Assembly (NCBI RefSeq): GCF_934754935.1
Contig: NZ_CAKVJB010000009.1
Location: forward strand, 4,813 to 68,812
Reading direction: 5' to 3'
From: an uncultured Holdemanella sp.
GTDB lineage: Bacteria; Bacillota_I; Bacilli_A; Erysipelotrichales; Erysipelotrichaceae
DNA: 64,000 nt
Positions 14,291 to 22,760 of the stretch are shown here, piece after piece. Positions within the stretch are counted from its first letter, which is position 1, and each line of letters opens with the position of its first letter. Made by a program: the position numbers and the translations under genes. The notes beneath the pieces are model-generated. The model searched no databases. It saw only the letters and a program-made list of their open reading frames with translations, and was not told the origin of the DNA.

Positions 14291-14323
14291 AAAAAGGCTT
14301 CGGATATCGTGATCCAAAGCCTT
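14291..14323 (-). terminator. Terminator of the Rrf2 gene
   Basis: On the minus strand AAGGCTTTGGAT/ATCCGAAGCCTT stem followed by TTTTTTGC. Confidence 0.75.
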
Positions 14324-14330
14324 CTGTCTG

Positions 14331-14765
14331 CTACTCTTTGTCTATATATACTGCAATGTCTTTTTTTACATCAGCAAGTGTCATTTCTGAAAGTTTATCC
14401 TCCATTGCCCTCTGCACCTCTAATAATCTCTTATCAAGAACATGGTGAATATTCTTTCCTACCGGACATTTCTGATTGGGATTCTCATGAAAATGAAACA
14501 GTTCTTCATCTGGTGCACACTCCACTGCTTTATACACATCAAGGAATGTTATCTGTTCCAATGGTCTGATAATTGTTACACCGCCAGTTCCTCTTGCAAC
14601 TTCAATAAGACCGGCAGCCTTTAACTGTCGCAATATTTTACGGACAATCACAGGATTGGTTCCAATACTGGCCGCCATAAAGTCACTGGTCATCTTCTGG
14701 TCTGAAAATGTATCTATACAAGCAAACATATGAATTGCCATTGTAAATCTGCTGGAAATCTGCAT
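14331..14765 (-). CDS. Rrf2-family transcriptional regulator
   Basis: 144 residues. The winged helix-turn-helix (MQISSRFTMAIHMFACIDTF; MTSDFMAASIGTNPVIVRKI; GLIEVARGTGGV) is typical of Rrf2/BadM proteins. A single cysteine near the middle (VECAPDEEL) and one in NQKCPVGKNI are present, whereas the three closely spaced cysteines of FeS-binding members are absent, so redox or small-molecule sensing is more likely than IscR-like cluster binding. Start chosen at 14765, with AGAGGTG upstream. Operator copies lie before this gene and before the FMN protein gene, indicating autoregulation and control of that neighbour. Confidence 0.88.
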   Translation of the reverse strand: MQISSRFTMAIHMFACIDTFSDQKMTSDFMAASIGTNPVIVRKILRQLKAAGLIEVARGTGGVTIIRPLEQITFLDVYKAVECAPDEELFHFHENPNQKCPVGKNIHHVLDKRLLEVQRAMEDKLSEMTLADVKKDIAVYIDKE

Positions 14766-14805
14766 TGTTAACACCTCTATTTGAGTGTAATCATATCAAA
14801 AAATA

Positions 14806-14828
14806 GATGTAAATTCAATGGTTACATT
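14806..14828. promoter_or_regulatory. Rrf2-type operator 3 (autoregulation)
   Basis: GATGTAAA-N7-GTTACATT upstream of the regulator gene, the same motif and spacing as operator 1. Confidence 0.6.
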
Positions 14829-14845
14829 ATCATTAAAAATCCAGT

Positions 14846-14952
14846 TCAAACATTTGTTTCCTGAAATTCAAGCCCTAGCATATCTCTGTAAAAAGCAACC
14901 GAACAATCTAAGTCAAAAACCATCAGTCCTACACGATAAATTCTTCCACCCA
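14846..14952 (-). pseudogene. N-terminal remnant of a glyoxalase/VOC protein
   Basis: 35 codons, MGGRIYRVGLMVFDLDCSVA then FYRDMLGLEFQETNV and TGA. The text is the typical first beta-alpha unit of a vicinal-oxygen-chelate protein; the rest is absent, replaced by the Rrf2 promoter region. Confidence 0.5.
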
Positions 14953-14967
14953 TATATATTTATCCTA

Positions 14968-15393
14968 CTATTTCCGTTGCCATGCCATTACATACTCTTT
15001 TTCTTTGGTAGCTTCATCAAAACAACTATACTGAATTTCAAATCCTTCTCTTTGATAAAAGGCTATTGCCCGCACATTCTTTTGATATACATTCAAAAAT
15101 AATTTATTTCGTTTATTTTTTGCATAATTTAGAAGAGCTTTTCCTATGCCATGCGATTGTATTTTGTTAGAAACAAAAATCCCCTCAATATATTCATCAT
15201 TTAGCCCTATGAACCCCTGTATTTCTTGATTATCCTCATAGACATAAACAGTTGCCTGCAGCAGCAATTCCTTCACTAATTCAAAATTATTTTGCCAATA
15301 TTGTGAAGGAATAAAATAATGTGATGTCACATTTGTATCCAACCATATATCTGCAACTTTATCTATATCTGCTTTTTGTAACTCCCTAATCAT
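14968..15393 (-). CDS. GNAT-family N-acetyltransferase
   Basis: 141 residues starting MIRELQKADIDKVADIWLDT. The acetyl-CoA motif is IFVSNKIQSHGIGKALLNYA and the C-terminal motif RAIAFYQREGF. It resembles the YjaB/PhnO-like group of small acetyltransferases. No clear ribosome site before the ATG. Substrate unknown. It is 34 bases downstream of another GNAT gene in the same direction. Confidence 0.85.
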   Translation of the reverse strand: MIRELQKADIDKVADIWLDTNVTSHYFIPSQYWQNNFELVKELLLQATVYVYEDNQEIQGFIGLNDEYIEGIFVSNKIQSHGIGKALLNYAKNKRNKLFLNVYQKNVRAIAFYQREGFEIQYSCFDEATKEKEYVMAWQRK

Positions 15394-15427
15394 TAAAGTG
15401 ACTCTTTTCCAAATTGCGTTTTATCAA

Positions 15428-16012
15428 TTAAGCTTTACAACGCAAGATCTCTGTGACATTTTGCCACGCATTCTTACTCTTTTGTTCTGAACAACCCTTA
15501 TAAGCACCTAAATAAGGTGTAAAGCCAAGTCTTGAATATAATTTAATGGCACCATAACTTTGAGATTGTGTTGCCAAATATAGTGGATACTTACTTGGAA
15601 TCAAGTCATACATCATACATAATTTTGAAAGCATTGCCTGCCCAATCTTTTTATGTTGAGCCGATAAGCTTACCGCTACATAATGAACGCGAAGTCTTTT
15701 TTCATCAAAGTCACTTCCATACCAAAGTCCTGCACTACCAACCAATTCATTTTGTTCATTTGCGACAAACAAGAAATGTTTAGAAAAGAAATCCCTATCT
15801 CTTGTAAGCATACTATCCCATTTTTTTCTTGCCTCATCTAGATTTTCAAATAAACAAACCTGGGTTTGTAGCTTGCACCAAGCTTCTTTTAAAGATTCAT
15901 CAAATTCAACATAATGAAATTCCGGATTTAATTCTATTTCTTTACGAATGGTCTTTCTAGCCATTACCATCAATACTTTTTCATAAGGTATACTCGTATC
16001 TAATACTGTCAT
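15428..16012 (-). CDS. GNAT-family N-acetyltransferase
   Basis: 194 residues from MTVLDTSIPYEKVLMVMARK. The GNAT core is in VHYVAVSLSAQHKKIGQAML and the end in QSYGAIKLYSRLGFTPY. The N-terminal 70 residues are not part of the core fold. I selected ATG 16012 because GGAG lies 6 bases upstream; longer in-frame starts cover what looks like the promoter. Substrate unknown. Confidence 0.8.
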   Translation of the reverse strand: MTVLDTSIPYEKVLMVMARKTIRKEIELNPEFHYVEFDESLKEAWCKLQTQVCLFENLDEARKKWDSMLTRDRDFFSKHFLFVANEQNELVGSAGLWYGSDFDEKRLRVHYVAVSLSAQHKKIGQAMLSKLCMMYDLIPSKYPLYLATQSQSYGAIKLYSRLGFTPYLGAYKGCSEQKSKNAWQNVTEILRCKA

Positions 16013-16082
16013 GTCATTCTCCATTTCTTTTAAAATTAGTATATCATAATCTTTCTGTTTCAAATGATATAACAATTTATTT

Positions 16083-16130
16083 TAAATGTTATAACATTTG
16101 CTTGACATCCCCTTTTTTTAGTTCTAGAAT
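16083..16130 (+). promoter_or_regulatory. deoC operon promoter
   Basis: TTGACA (16102-16107) and TAGAAT (16125-16130), spacer 17. A 16-bp perfect palindrome AAATGTTATAACATTT (16083-16098) lies directly upstream and may bind a regulator. Confidence 0.65.
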
Positions 16131-16157
16131 GAAACCGTAAAAGAGAGGTAAACAATT

Positions 16158-16832
16158 ATGAACAAAACACAACTCGCAAATTATTTTGACCACACATTCT
16201 TAAAACCATACGCTACTGAAGCAGATCTTACTAAGCTTTGTAACGAAGCCAAAGAAATCGGAGCCGCTATGGTTGCCATCAATACAACTTGGACTAAATT
16301 CTGTAAAGAACAATTAAAAGGAACAAACGTACATGTAGGAGCTGCCATTAGCTTTCCTTTAGGACAAGCTGGACTAGCATCTAAAATTGCCGAAACAAAA
16401 ATTGCGATTGAAGATGGAGCAGACGAAATCGATTATGTCATTGATATTGGACAAGCTAAAATGCACCACTGGGACTACATCAAAGAAGAAATGGAAAGCA
16501 TTGTTTCTATTTGTAGAGAACATAACGTCATTTCTAAAGTTATCTTTGAAAATTGCTACTTAGAAAAAGACGAAATCAAACAAGTCGCTTTGATCGCCAA
16601 AGAAGTAAAACCAGACTTCATTAAAACAAGTACAGGCTTTGGAACTGGTGGAGCCACTTTAGAAGATGTTAAATTAATGGTTGAAACCGTAGAAGGACAA
16701 GTAAAAGTCAAAGCAGCTGGAGGTATTCGTGACTGGGCAACATGCAAAGCCATGATCGATGCAGGTGCACAAAGAATTGGAACAAGCTCATCACTAAAAA
16801 TCTTAGAAGAATTTGAAGCTGAGGAAAAATAG
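16158..16832 (+). CDS. deoC: Deoxyribose-phosphate aldolase
   Basis: 224 residues, full length for the family. It splits 2-deoxyribose-5-phosphate into glyceraldehyde-3-phosphate and acetaldehyde. The Schiff-base lysine is in DFIKTSTGFGTGGAT and the proton-relay lysine in VKAAGGIRDW; the start NYFDHTFLKPYATEADLTKL is typical. GAGAGG precedes the ATG. It leads an operon with manA, a sugar reductase and a redox protein, an unusual grouping since no nucleoside phosphorylase or phosphopentomutase is adjacent. Confidence 0.95.
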   Translation: MNKTQLANYFDHTFLKPYATEADLTKLCNEAKEIGAAMVAINTTWTKFCKEQLKGTNVHVGAAISFPLGQAGLASKIAETKIAIEDGADEIDYVIDIGQAKMHHWDYIKEEMESIVSICREHNVISKVIFENCYLEKDEIKQVALIAKEVKPDFIKTSTGFGTGGATLEDVKLMVETVEGQVKVKAAGGIRDWATCKAMIDAGAQRIGTSSSLKILEEFEAEEK

Positions 16833-16833
16833 C

Positions 16834-17751
16834 ATGAAACCATTTCTTTTAGAACCCATTCCTGATTATACAATTTGGGGAACCAATCACATCTCTAAAG
16901 CTAGAGGCATCGATGAGGACTATGGGACTTGGTGGGAAGTCAGTGCCCACCCTTATGGTTCCAATAAAATTGTCGGAACTGATAAAACATTAATGGATGT
17001 CATCCAAGAAAATCCAGATGAAGTATTAGGAAAAGGCTATACGCTTCATGAAACATTACGATTAGCTTATCTAGACACAAAGGATGCTTTAAGCATTCAA
17101 GTTCATCCTGAAGATGATTACGCTTTAGAACATTCAAACGATTATGGAAAATACGAAAGCTGGTATATTCTAGATGCCAAACCAGGTGCTACTCTAGTTG
17201 CCGGAACTACAATCAATGATGCTGACAAAATCAAAAATGCCTTAATGAACAACGATGTTGAAAAATACCTAAATAAAGTCGAAGTTCATAAAGGAGACTA
17301 CATCATTATTCCTAGTGGTATGCTTCATGCCTTAGGAAAAGACATCTTAGCTTTAGAAGTTGGTACAAACTCCAACACAACCTATCGTTTCTATGACTAC
17401 AACCGTAAAGGAAAAGACGGAAAAACACGCCCTTTACATGTCAAAGAATCTTTTGATGTCACAGACTTCAATTTAAAACCTACTTTCGTTCCACAAAAAC
17501 ATGAAACACACCGAATTGGAGATTGCCCTAACTTTACCGTAGACGAAGTATATGCAGATACAGACATCAATTTAACATGTGAAGAACATTACATGATTCT
17601 ATCCAATATTGATGCAGATTGTACAATCGTATGGAACAACGAAGAAATCGTATTACCACAATATGACAGTTTATTTGTACCATTCGCATCTAAGAAAATT
17701 ACCATCAAACAAGGAGCACACCTATTAGTGTCAAATCCTAGAAAGGACTAA
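16834..17751 (+). CDS. manA: Mannose-6-phosphate isomerase, class I (Bacillus short type)
   Basis: 305 residues. Interconverts mannose-6-phosphate and fructose-6-phosphate. Visible zinc-binding motifs are SIQVHPEDDYALEHSNDYGK and IIPSGMLHALG, with GTNSNTTYRFYDYNR near the active site. It starts 2 bases after deoC; the earlier in-frame ATG lies inside deoC. Length fits the 310-residue Bacillus type rather than the 390-residue enterobacterial type. Confidence 0.93.
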   Translation: MKPFLLEPIPDYTIWGTNHISKARGIDEDYGTWWEVSAHPYGSNKIVGTDKTLMDVIQENPDEVLGKGYTLHETLRLAYLDTKDALSIQVHPEDDYALEHSNDYGKYESWYILDAKPGATLVAGTTINDADKIKNALMNNDVEKYLNKVEVHKGDYIIIPSGMLHALGKDILALEVGTNSNTTYRFYDYNRKGKDGKTRPLHVKESFDVTDFNLKPTFVPQKHETHRIGDCPNFTVDEVYADTDINLTCEEHYMILSNIDADCTIVWNNEEIVLPQYDSLFVPFASKKITIKQGAHLLVSNPRKD

Positions 17752-17754
17752 TTT

Positions 17755-18627
17755 ATGAAGACAATTTTAGTTACCGGAGCCAACGGCTATATCGCAAGCT
17801 TAGTAAGAGCTTATCAAAAAGATAACTTTAACTGGATCTGCATGACAAGAAAGGATGCAGACCTTACAAATCCTGAAGACGTAAAAAAATTTGTAGCTTC
17901 TCAAGATTTTGACATTTGTTTTCACACAGCTGCCAATGCGACGACTGCATTCTGCAATGAACATCCCGATTTAGTGCATAAAATCAATGTCGAAAGTACA
18001 CAAGCTATCATTGATTGTTGTAAAGAAAAAGGTGCTAAATTAATCTTCTGTTCAACCGAGCAAGCCTTCAACGGAAAAGAAAATCATGGTCCTTTTAAAG
18101 AAGACGAACCATTAAGTGCTGTGACTGTATATGGACAAAATAAAATCGAATGTGAAGAATTGATTCAAAACCAATTGGATGATGCGATTATCTTACGCTT
18201 TACATGGATGATGGGACTAAGCTATCCAGGCATTAAGGCAAGTCCAAGCATTATTAAAAATGTTATGAATGCTCTAATCAGCCACACTCCAACATTATTT
18301 ACTGTAAATGAAAAACGTGGTATGACATATGCCAAGCATTTAGCAACACAATTTGATAAAATCACAGAACTTGAACCAGGCATTTATCATGTGGCATCCA
18401 AAAACACTATGACTACCTATGAATCGGCAAAATATGTAGCTAAAGCTTTAGGTGCAAGTGATGAACTCATTGAAGAAATCATTTTACCAAACAACGAACG
18501 CTACCAAGATCGATTTAGAGATTATCGTTTAGATAGTGAAAAACTAGAAAGTCTTGGAATTCATTTTGCGACATTTGAAGAAGATGTAAATGAAATTCTA
18601 ATGGATTTTGGATGGAAGAAAAGTTAG
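17755..18627 (+). CDS. RmlD-like NAD(P)-dependent sugar-nucleotide reductase
   Basis: 290 residues of the extended short-chain dehydrogenase fold: VTGANGYIASLVRAY for the dinucleotide, FCSTEQAFNG (catalytic Ser/Thr) and VYGQNKIECEELI (Tyr-x3-Lys). The whole resembles RmlD, dTDP-4-dehydrorhamnose reductase, but no other rhamnose gene is near, so the true substrate may differ. It follows manA by 3 bases in the same operon. Confidence 0.75.
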   Translation: MKTILVTGANGYIASLVRAYQKDNFNWICMTRKDADLTNPEDVKKFVASQDFDICFHTAANATTAFCNEHPDLVHKINVESTQAIIDCCKEKGAKLIFCSTEQAFNGKENHGPFKEDEPLSAVTVYGQNKIECEELIQNQLDDAIILRFTWMMGLSYPGIKASPSIIKNVMNALISHTPTLFTVNEKRGMTYAKHLATQFDKITELEPGIYHVASKNTMTTYESAKYVAKALGASDELIEEIILPNNERYQDRFRDYRLDSEKLESLGIHFATFEEDVNEILMDFGWKKS

Positions 18628-18649
18628 AATAGTCTATAGGAGGCTATTT

Positions 18650-19066
18650 ATGACTTTACTTGAGGAAAACGTAAAAAAATATTACCAAAACGGATACAAC
18701 TGTTCCGAAACACTACTTCATGCCTGCAATGAAACCTATCAATTAGATATTTCAGAAGAAGACATGAAAATGATGGCTGGATTTGGTGGCGGCATGTTTA
18801 TTGGAAGTACATGCGGTGCATTAGTCGGATCGATTGCGGCCCTATCAAAAATGGTTTGTAAGACAAAAGCACATGAAATGTTACCAGAATTAAGACCATT
18901 GATTCAAAAACATACACGCAACTTTAAAGAACTACTAGGCAGTCTAGATTGTGCCCACATTAAACCTGTACATCACAGTACAGATCCAAACATCAAATGT
19001 ATGAACACTTGTTTATTAGCGGCAAAAGCTCTAGAAAAAACAATTGAGGAAGAACACCTATTATAG
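18650..19066 (+). CDS. C_GCAxxG_C_C family protein
   Basis: 138 residues with the cysteine signature of this family: GYNCSETLLHACNE, GSTCGALVGSIAAL, SLDCAHIK and NTCLLAA. The family is probably redox-active or binds a metal; its function is not established. I chose ATG 18650, with TAGGAGG upstream, over a start inside the previous gene. Last gene of the deoC operon. Confidence 0.85.
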   Translation: MTLLEENVKKYYQNGYNCSETLLHACNETYQLDISEEDMKMMAGFGGGMFIGSTCGALVGSIAALSKMVCKTKAHEMLPELRPLIQKHTRNFKELLGSLDCAHIKPVHHSTDPNIKCMNTCLLAAKALEKTIEEEHLL

Positions 19067-19081
19067 GATTCTTCCTCTTTT
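19046..19081. terminator. Terminator between convergent genes
   Basis: GAGGAAGAA/TTCTTCCTC stem followed by TTTTC on the plus strand. It overlaps the 3' end of the C_GCAxxG_C_C gene and reaches the hflX stop. Confidence 0.65.
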
Positions 19082-19082
19082 C

Positions 19083-20309
19083 TTATATTCGTAACAATCT
19101 ATCGACTCGATGAATCAAATCTTGTTGAATACTAAAATCAACCTCGATACCATCCTCTTTATATTCCTGCTTATGCACCTTACCATTTGTATGAATATAG
19201 TCAAGTACACTGACCTTTTCATATGGAATCAAAACATGTAAAGTTTCCATATGAAATAACTCTTTTTCAATTTCCTGCTTTAAAAATTCAATACTCGACT
19301 TTTCCTTAGCACAAATATAAATACGATTCTCTACACGTTTTGGATATTCAATATTTGTCTGATCACACTTATTGTAGACATACAAGTAGGGAACATTTTC
19401 ACACCCAATTTCTTTTAATGTTTCCTCACACACCTGAAGTTTGCTATCCTTATGTTCATTTGAAATATCCACGACTTTTAAGATCAAATCCGAAACCACC
19501 GCTTCTTCAAGTGTAGAATGAAAGGCCTGCACTAAACTATGTGGTAAATCACTAATAAATCCAACTGTATCACTTAAAGTAAATACATTATGATTCTCCG
19601 TTTCAATTTGTCGTGTTGAAGTTGTCAAAGTCGCAAACAACATATCCTTTTCAAATACCGATTTCTCTTCATTCACAAATCCATTCATAATGCTCGATTT
19701 ACCTGCATTCGTATATCCTGTAAGTGCTACACTTTTGATCATGCCCTTTTTACGCTGATTTCTCTGCACACTTCTTTGCGTATGGATCTTATCCAATTCT
19801 TTTTCGACAAAATGAATCTTACCCTCAATTCTTCGCGCATCCAGTTCGATTTTCTTTTCTCCCGTTCCCTTGTTTCTAGAACCACCACGCTGTCTATCCA
19901 TATGTTTATAGCTTCCTTGAAGTCTTGGTAATAAATATTTAAGTCTTGCACACTCCACCTGAAGCATACTCTCTTTTGTCTTAGCACGAGACGCAAAGAT
20001 TTCTAGAATCAAAGCACTCTTATCCATGACTTCACAATCAAAAAAGTCCGATAAATTTCTTTGTACCGAAGGAGAAATGGCCTCCAATACAAGAACCATA
20101 CTACATTCTTTGTCTTCGAGAATCCGTTTGACCTCTTCGATCTTACCTGGATTCATATAATACTTTTTATGCGGATGCTCCAGATTTTGTGATACACTCA
20201 TACAAATCTCAATATCACAGGCTAGAGCTAATTCTTTCATTTCCTCCATTCTTTCTTCAAAAGAATGGCTTGTGTATGTTTGTACACCAATCAATATTGC
20301 TTTTTCCAT
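19083..20309 (-). CDS. hflX: Ribosome-associated GTPase HflX
   Basis: 408 residues, about the family length. The N-terminal nucleotide-binding-like domain and coiled coil (NPGKIEEVKRILEDKECSMV; RGGSRNKGTGEKKIELDARR) are followed by the G domain: GYTNAGKSS (G1), DTVGFISDLP (G3), NKCD (G4). HflX splits or rescues 70S ribosomes under stress. Stand-alone gene, convergent with the deoC operon. Confidence 0.94.
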   Translation of the reverse strand: MEKAILIGVQTYTSHSFEERMEEMKELALACDIEICMSVSQNLEHPHKKYYMNPGKIEEVKRILEDKECSMVLVLEAISPSVQRNLSDFFDCEVMDKSALILEIFASRAKTKESMLQVECARLKYLLPRLQGSYKHMDRQRGGSRNKGTGEKKIELDARRIEGKIHFVEKELDKIHTQRSVQRNQRKKGMIKSVALTGYTNAGKSSIMNGFVNEEKSVFEKDMLFATLTTSTRQIETENHNVFTLSDTVGFISDLPHSLVQAFHSTLEEAVVSDLILKVVDISNEHKDSKLQVCEETLKEIGCENVPYLYVYNKCDQTNIEYPKRVENRIYICAKEKSSIEFLKQEIEKELFHMETLHVLIPYEKVSVLDYIHTNGKVHKQEYKEDGIEVDFSIQQDLIHRVDRLLRI

Positions 20310-20365
20310 AAATGTATTTTATCATACGATGCTAAAATGTTATAATATTTCATGAGGTGAAATCC

Positions 20366-21241
20366 ATGAAAATTGCTTATTTAATGCACTATATGAAAAA
20401 TAATTTTGAAGAAATAACAGAAAATCTAGATATATTGATCAATCAAGGAGACGATGTTTATATTATGGTAAACGATGATGATCTACGTGATGATTTGATT
20501 CTATCCTATTGTGATACACCAAATCTACATGTTGCCCACCATCAACAAACCGCTCTTCCAGCCGATATGTCACTACCAAGAGGATTTATCGTATTGATGA
20601 AAGATGCTCTAGAATATGAAAAAGAAGATGGGTCCTTTACTTATGATCGTTTCATTATTATGACAGATGGTATGATCCCTACAAAATCTAAAGCGAAACT
20701 TGTCGAATATTTAGAAGCACATGAAGATGAAGATATCTATTATGAAGTAGATAATTCAGATGATAATGAAGAAGTTAAGAAAAGATTTGAAAACTATGCC
20801 TTCTTTACAAACTCTTATGATTTCCAAAAATCAAAAACCATTCGTGCTATGAACAAAATGACATCCAGTCTTGTTCATTCCTTTAAAAAACGTGAAATTG
20901 AAGACACAATCTATATCAGCTATCCTTGGTTTGTACTTACACATGAAAGTGCTCAAGCCTTGGCCGATAATCTAGCCTATTGTTCAAATACATTTAAAAT
21001 GTGTTTATATCCAGAAGAAATGGCTATTGCGACAATGTTACATAAATTCTCAGATGTAAATCATCATAATGAAAACATTTGGGCAACCGGAAAAGATGGA
21101 GAATACAAACTTCAAAAACCTATGGAAAATGTAGAATTGGAAGCAATTAAGGATTCTACTTATTTTGCAGCTCTAGCTCATAGTGATGATAATCTTCAAG
21201 TTTATGAAGATTATTTTGATGCCTACACATGCGAATCGTAA
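20366..21241 (+). CDS. Core-2/GT14-like glycosyltransferase (tentative)
   Basis: 291 residues. KIAYLMHYMKNNFEEITENL, the RFIIMTDGMIPTKSKAKLVE segment and SYPWFVLTHESAQALADNL resemble the layout of bacterial GT14 beta-1,6-N-acetylglucosaminyltransferase-like proteins (FIxLSGxDxPL and WFxLxRE in the family). The similarity is partial. GAGGTG precedes the ATG at 20366. It overlaps the next gene by 13 bases. Confidence 0.5.
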   Translation: MKIAYLMHYMKNNFEEITENLDILINQGDDVYIMVNDDDLRDDLILSYCDTPNLHVAHHQQTALPADMSLPRGFIVLMKDALEYEKEDGSFTYDRFIIMTDGMIPTKSKAKLVEYLEAHEDEDIYYEVDNSDDNEEVKKRFENYAFFTNSYDFQKSKTIRAMNKMTSSLVHSFKKREIEDTIYISYPWFVLTHESAQALADNLAYCSNTFKMCLYPEEMAIATMLHKFSDVNHHNENIWATGKDGEYKLQKPMENVELEAIKDSTYFAALAHSDDNLQVYEDYFDAYTCES

Positions 21242-21723
21242 TTGTTTCAGATAATCATGGCAATCCGGATATCCTAAAAATTCTTTATCACATCTATTCT
21301 TCACTCTATAAAGAAGATGTGAAATTTATTCATTTAGGAGATTCCCAAGCTACAAATATCAATGATTTAAACGGATTCATATGTGTCAAAGGAAATAATG
21401 ATACATTAGATTTACCCATACGCCAAAGATTAACAATTCTAGACAAACGCATCCATTTTTCCCATGGAGATGAAGGTTTGGATGAAATCAAAAAAGATAT
21501 CGATCACCATCATCCCGATATCTATCTTTATGGACATACACATTTAGTCAAAGAACAAGTCTACAACAATTGTCTGATTCTAAATCCTGGCTCCATCACC
21601 CTTCCTAGAGATGACTGGCATGGATCGTATATCATTCTAACAATCGATAAGAAAGTCACATATAAAGTAGTTCGAATCCATGTAGAAACTTTCTTAAAAC
21701 ACTATCAATGCTTCATTGAATAA
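21229..21723 (+). CDS. YfcE/MJ0936-type metallophosphoesterase
   Basis: 164 residues with the calcineurin-like metal ligands: VSDNHGN, HLGDSQA, VKGNNDT, FSHGDEG and YGHTH, followed by LNPGSITLPR. These are phosphodiesterases of uncertain natural substrate. It overlaps the preceding gene by 13 bases, so it is translated from the same message. Confidence 0.92.
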   Translation: MRIVIVSDNHGNPDILKILYHIYSSLYKEDVKFIHLGDSQATNINDLNGFICVKGNNDTLDLPIRQRLTILDKRIHFSHGDEGLDEIKKDIDHHHPDIYLYGHTHLVKEQVYNNCLILNPGSITLPRDDWHGSYIILTIDKKVTYKVVRIHVETFLKHYQCFIE

Positions 21724-21754
21724 GGCAGCCAAATCCTTGGCTGCCTGTTTTCTT
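21723..21754 (+). terminator. Terminator
   Basis: AGGCAGCCAA/TTGGCTGCCT stem with 4-base loop and GTTTTCTTT tail; ends the plus-strand pair and precedes the convergent galE. Confidence 0.85.
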
Positions 21755-21758
21755 TAAT

Positions 21759-22760
21759 TTATTTAATAAATTGTTTCGCAAAATTCCATGTATCTCTACA
21801 CATATCATCTAGATTCTTTTCAGCTACCCAGCCAAGCTGTTCTTTAGCTCTTGTAGGATCTGCGTAGCAAGTCGCAATATCTCCTGCACGTCTTGGTTTG
21901 ATGACATAAGGAATCTTGATTCCATTTACTCTTTCAAAAGCATGTACAATATCTAATACACTATACCCTTTACCTGTTCCTAAGTTACAAATATGAACAC
22001 CAGGCGTATTGTATTTTTCAATCGCTAATACATGACCCTTTGCCAAGTCAACCACATGAATATAGTCACGAACACCCGTTCCATCCGGTGTATCATAATC
22101 ATCGCCAAATACACCAAGTTCTTTAAGTTCTCCAGTAGCTACCTTCATAATATAAGGCATCAAGTTATTTGGGATTCCCTTTGGATTTTCACCAATCAAT
22201 CCAGACTCATGCGCTCCAATTGGATTGAAATAACGAAGTAAAGTTACACTCATTTCTGGATTTGCGAATTGCACATCCTTTAAAATTCTTTCCATCATAG
22301 CCTTTGTTGAGCCATATGGATTCGTAGTAACACCTAGCTTACAGTCTTCTGTTAAAGGAACCACTTCAGGATCTCCATAAACAGTAGCACTTGAACTAAA
22401 CACAATACTTGGCACATGATACTTCTTCATCATCTTGGCAACCACTAAAGTAGTCATCAAGTTGTTTGTATAATACTCAATTGGCTTTTGAACACTTTCA
22501 CCAACCGCTTTAAAAGCCGCACAATGAATGACCGCATCCAGTTTATTTTCCTTAAATACAGATTCCGTCTTTTCTTCATCTAACACATTAAATTCATAAA
22601 ACTTAACATGCTTTCCTGTAATCTTATAGATTGAATCCAATACATCTGGTTTTGAATTTGAGAAATCATCGATCACGACAACATCATAACCACTTTCTAA
22701 TAATTCAACACAAATATGACTACCAATATATCCGGTTCCACCTGTTACTAAAATATTCAT
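21759..22760 (-). CDS. galE: UDP-glucose 4-epimerase
   Basis: 333 residues. GGTGYIGSHICVELL binds NAD; SSSATVYG supplies the catalytic Ser, and PYGSTKAMME the Tyr-x3-Lys. Interconverts UDP-galactose and UDP-glucose, the last step of the Leloir pathway here. It is the final gene of galT-galM-galK-galE and starts at the base where galK ends. Confidence 0.96.
   Translation of the reverse strand: MNILVTGGTGYIGSHICVELLESGYDVVVIDDFSNSKPDVLDSIYKITGKHVKFYEFNVLDEEKTESVFKENKLDAVIHCAAFKAVGESVQKPIEYYTNNLMTTLVVAKMMKKYHVPSIVFSSSATVYGDPEVVPLTEDCKLGVTTNPYGSTKAMMERILKDVQFANPEMSVTLLRYFNPIGAHESGLIGENPKGIPNNLMPYIMKVATGELKELGVFGDDYDTPDGTGVRDYIHVVDLAKGHVLAIEKYNTPGVHICNLGTGKGYSVLDIVHAFERVNGIKIPYVIKPRRAGDIATCYADPTRAKEQLGWVAEKNLDDMCRDTWNFAKQFIK

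Noticed and set aside
16083..16098. AAATGTTATAACATTT as a regulator site shared with 20334
   Set aside because: The similar sequence at 20334 contains a -10 box (TATAAT) and the match is mostly A/T; not enough to propose a shared operator.
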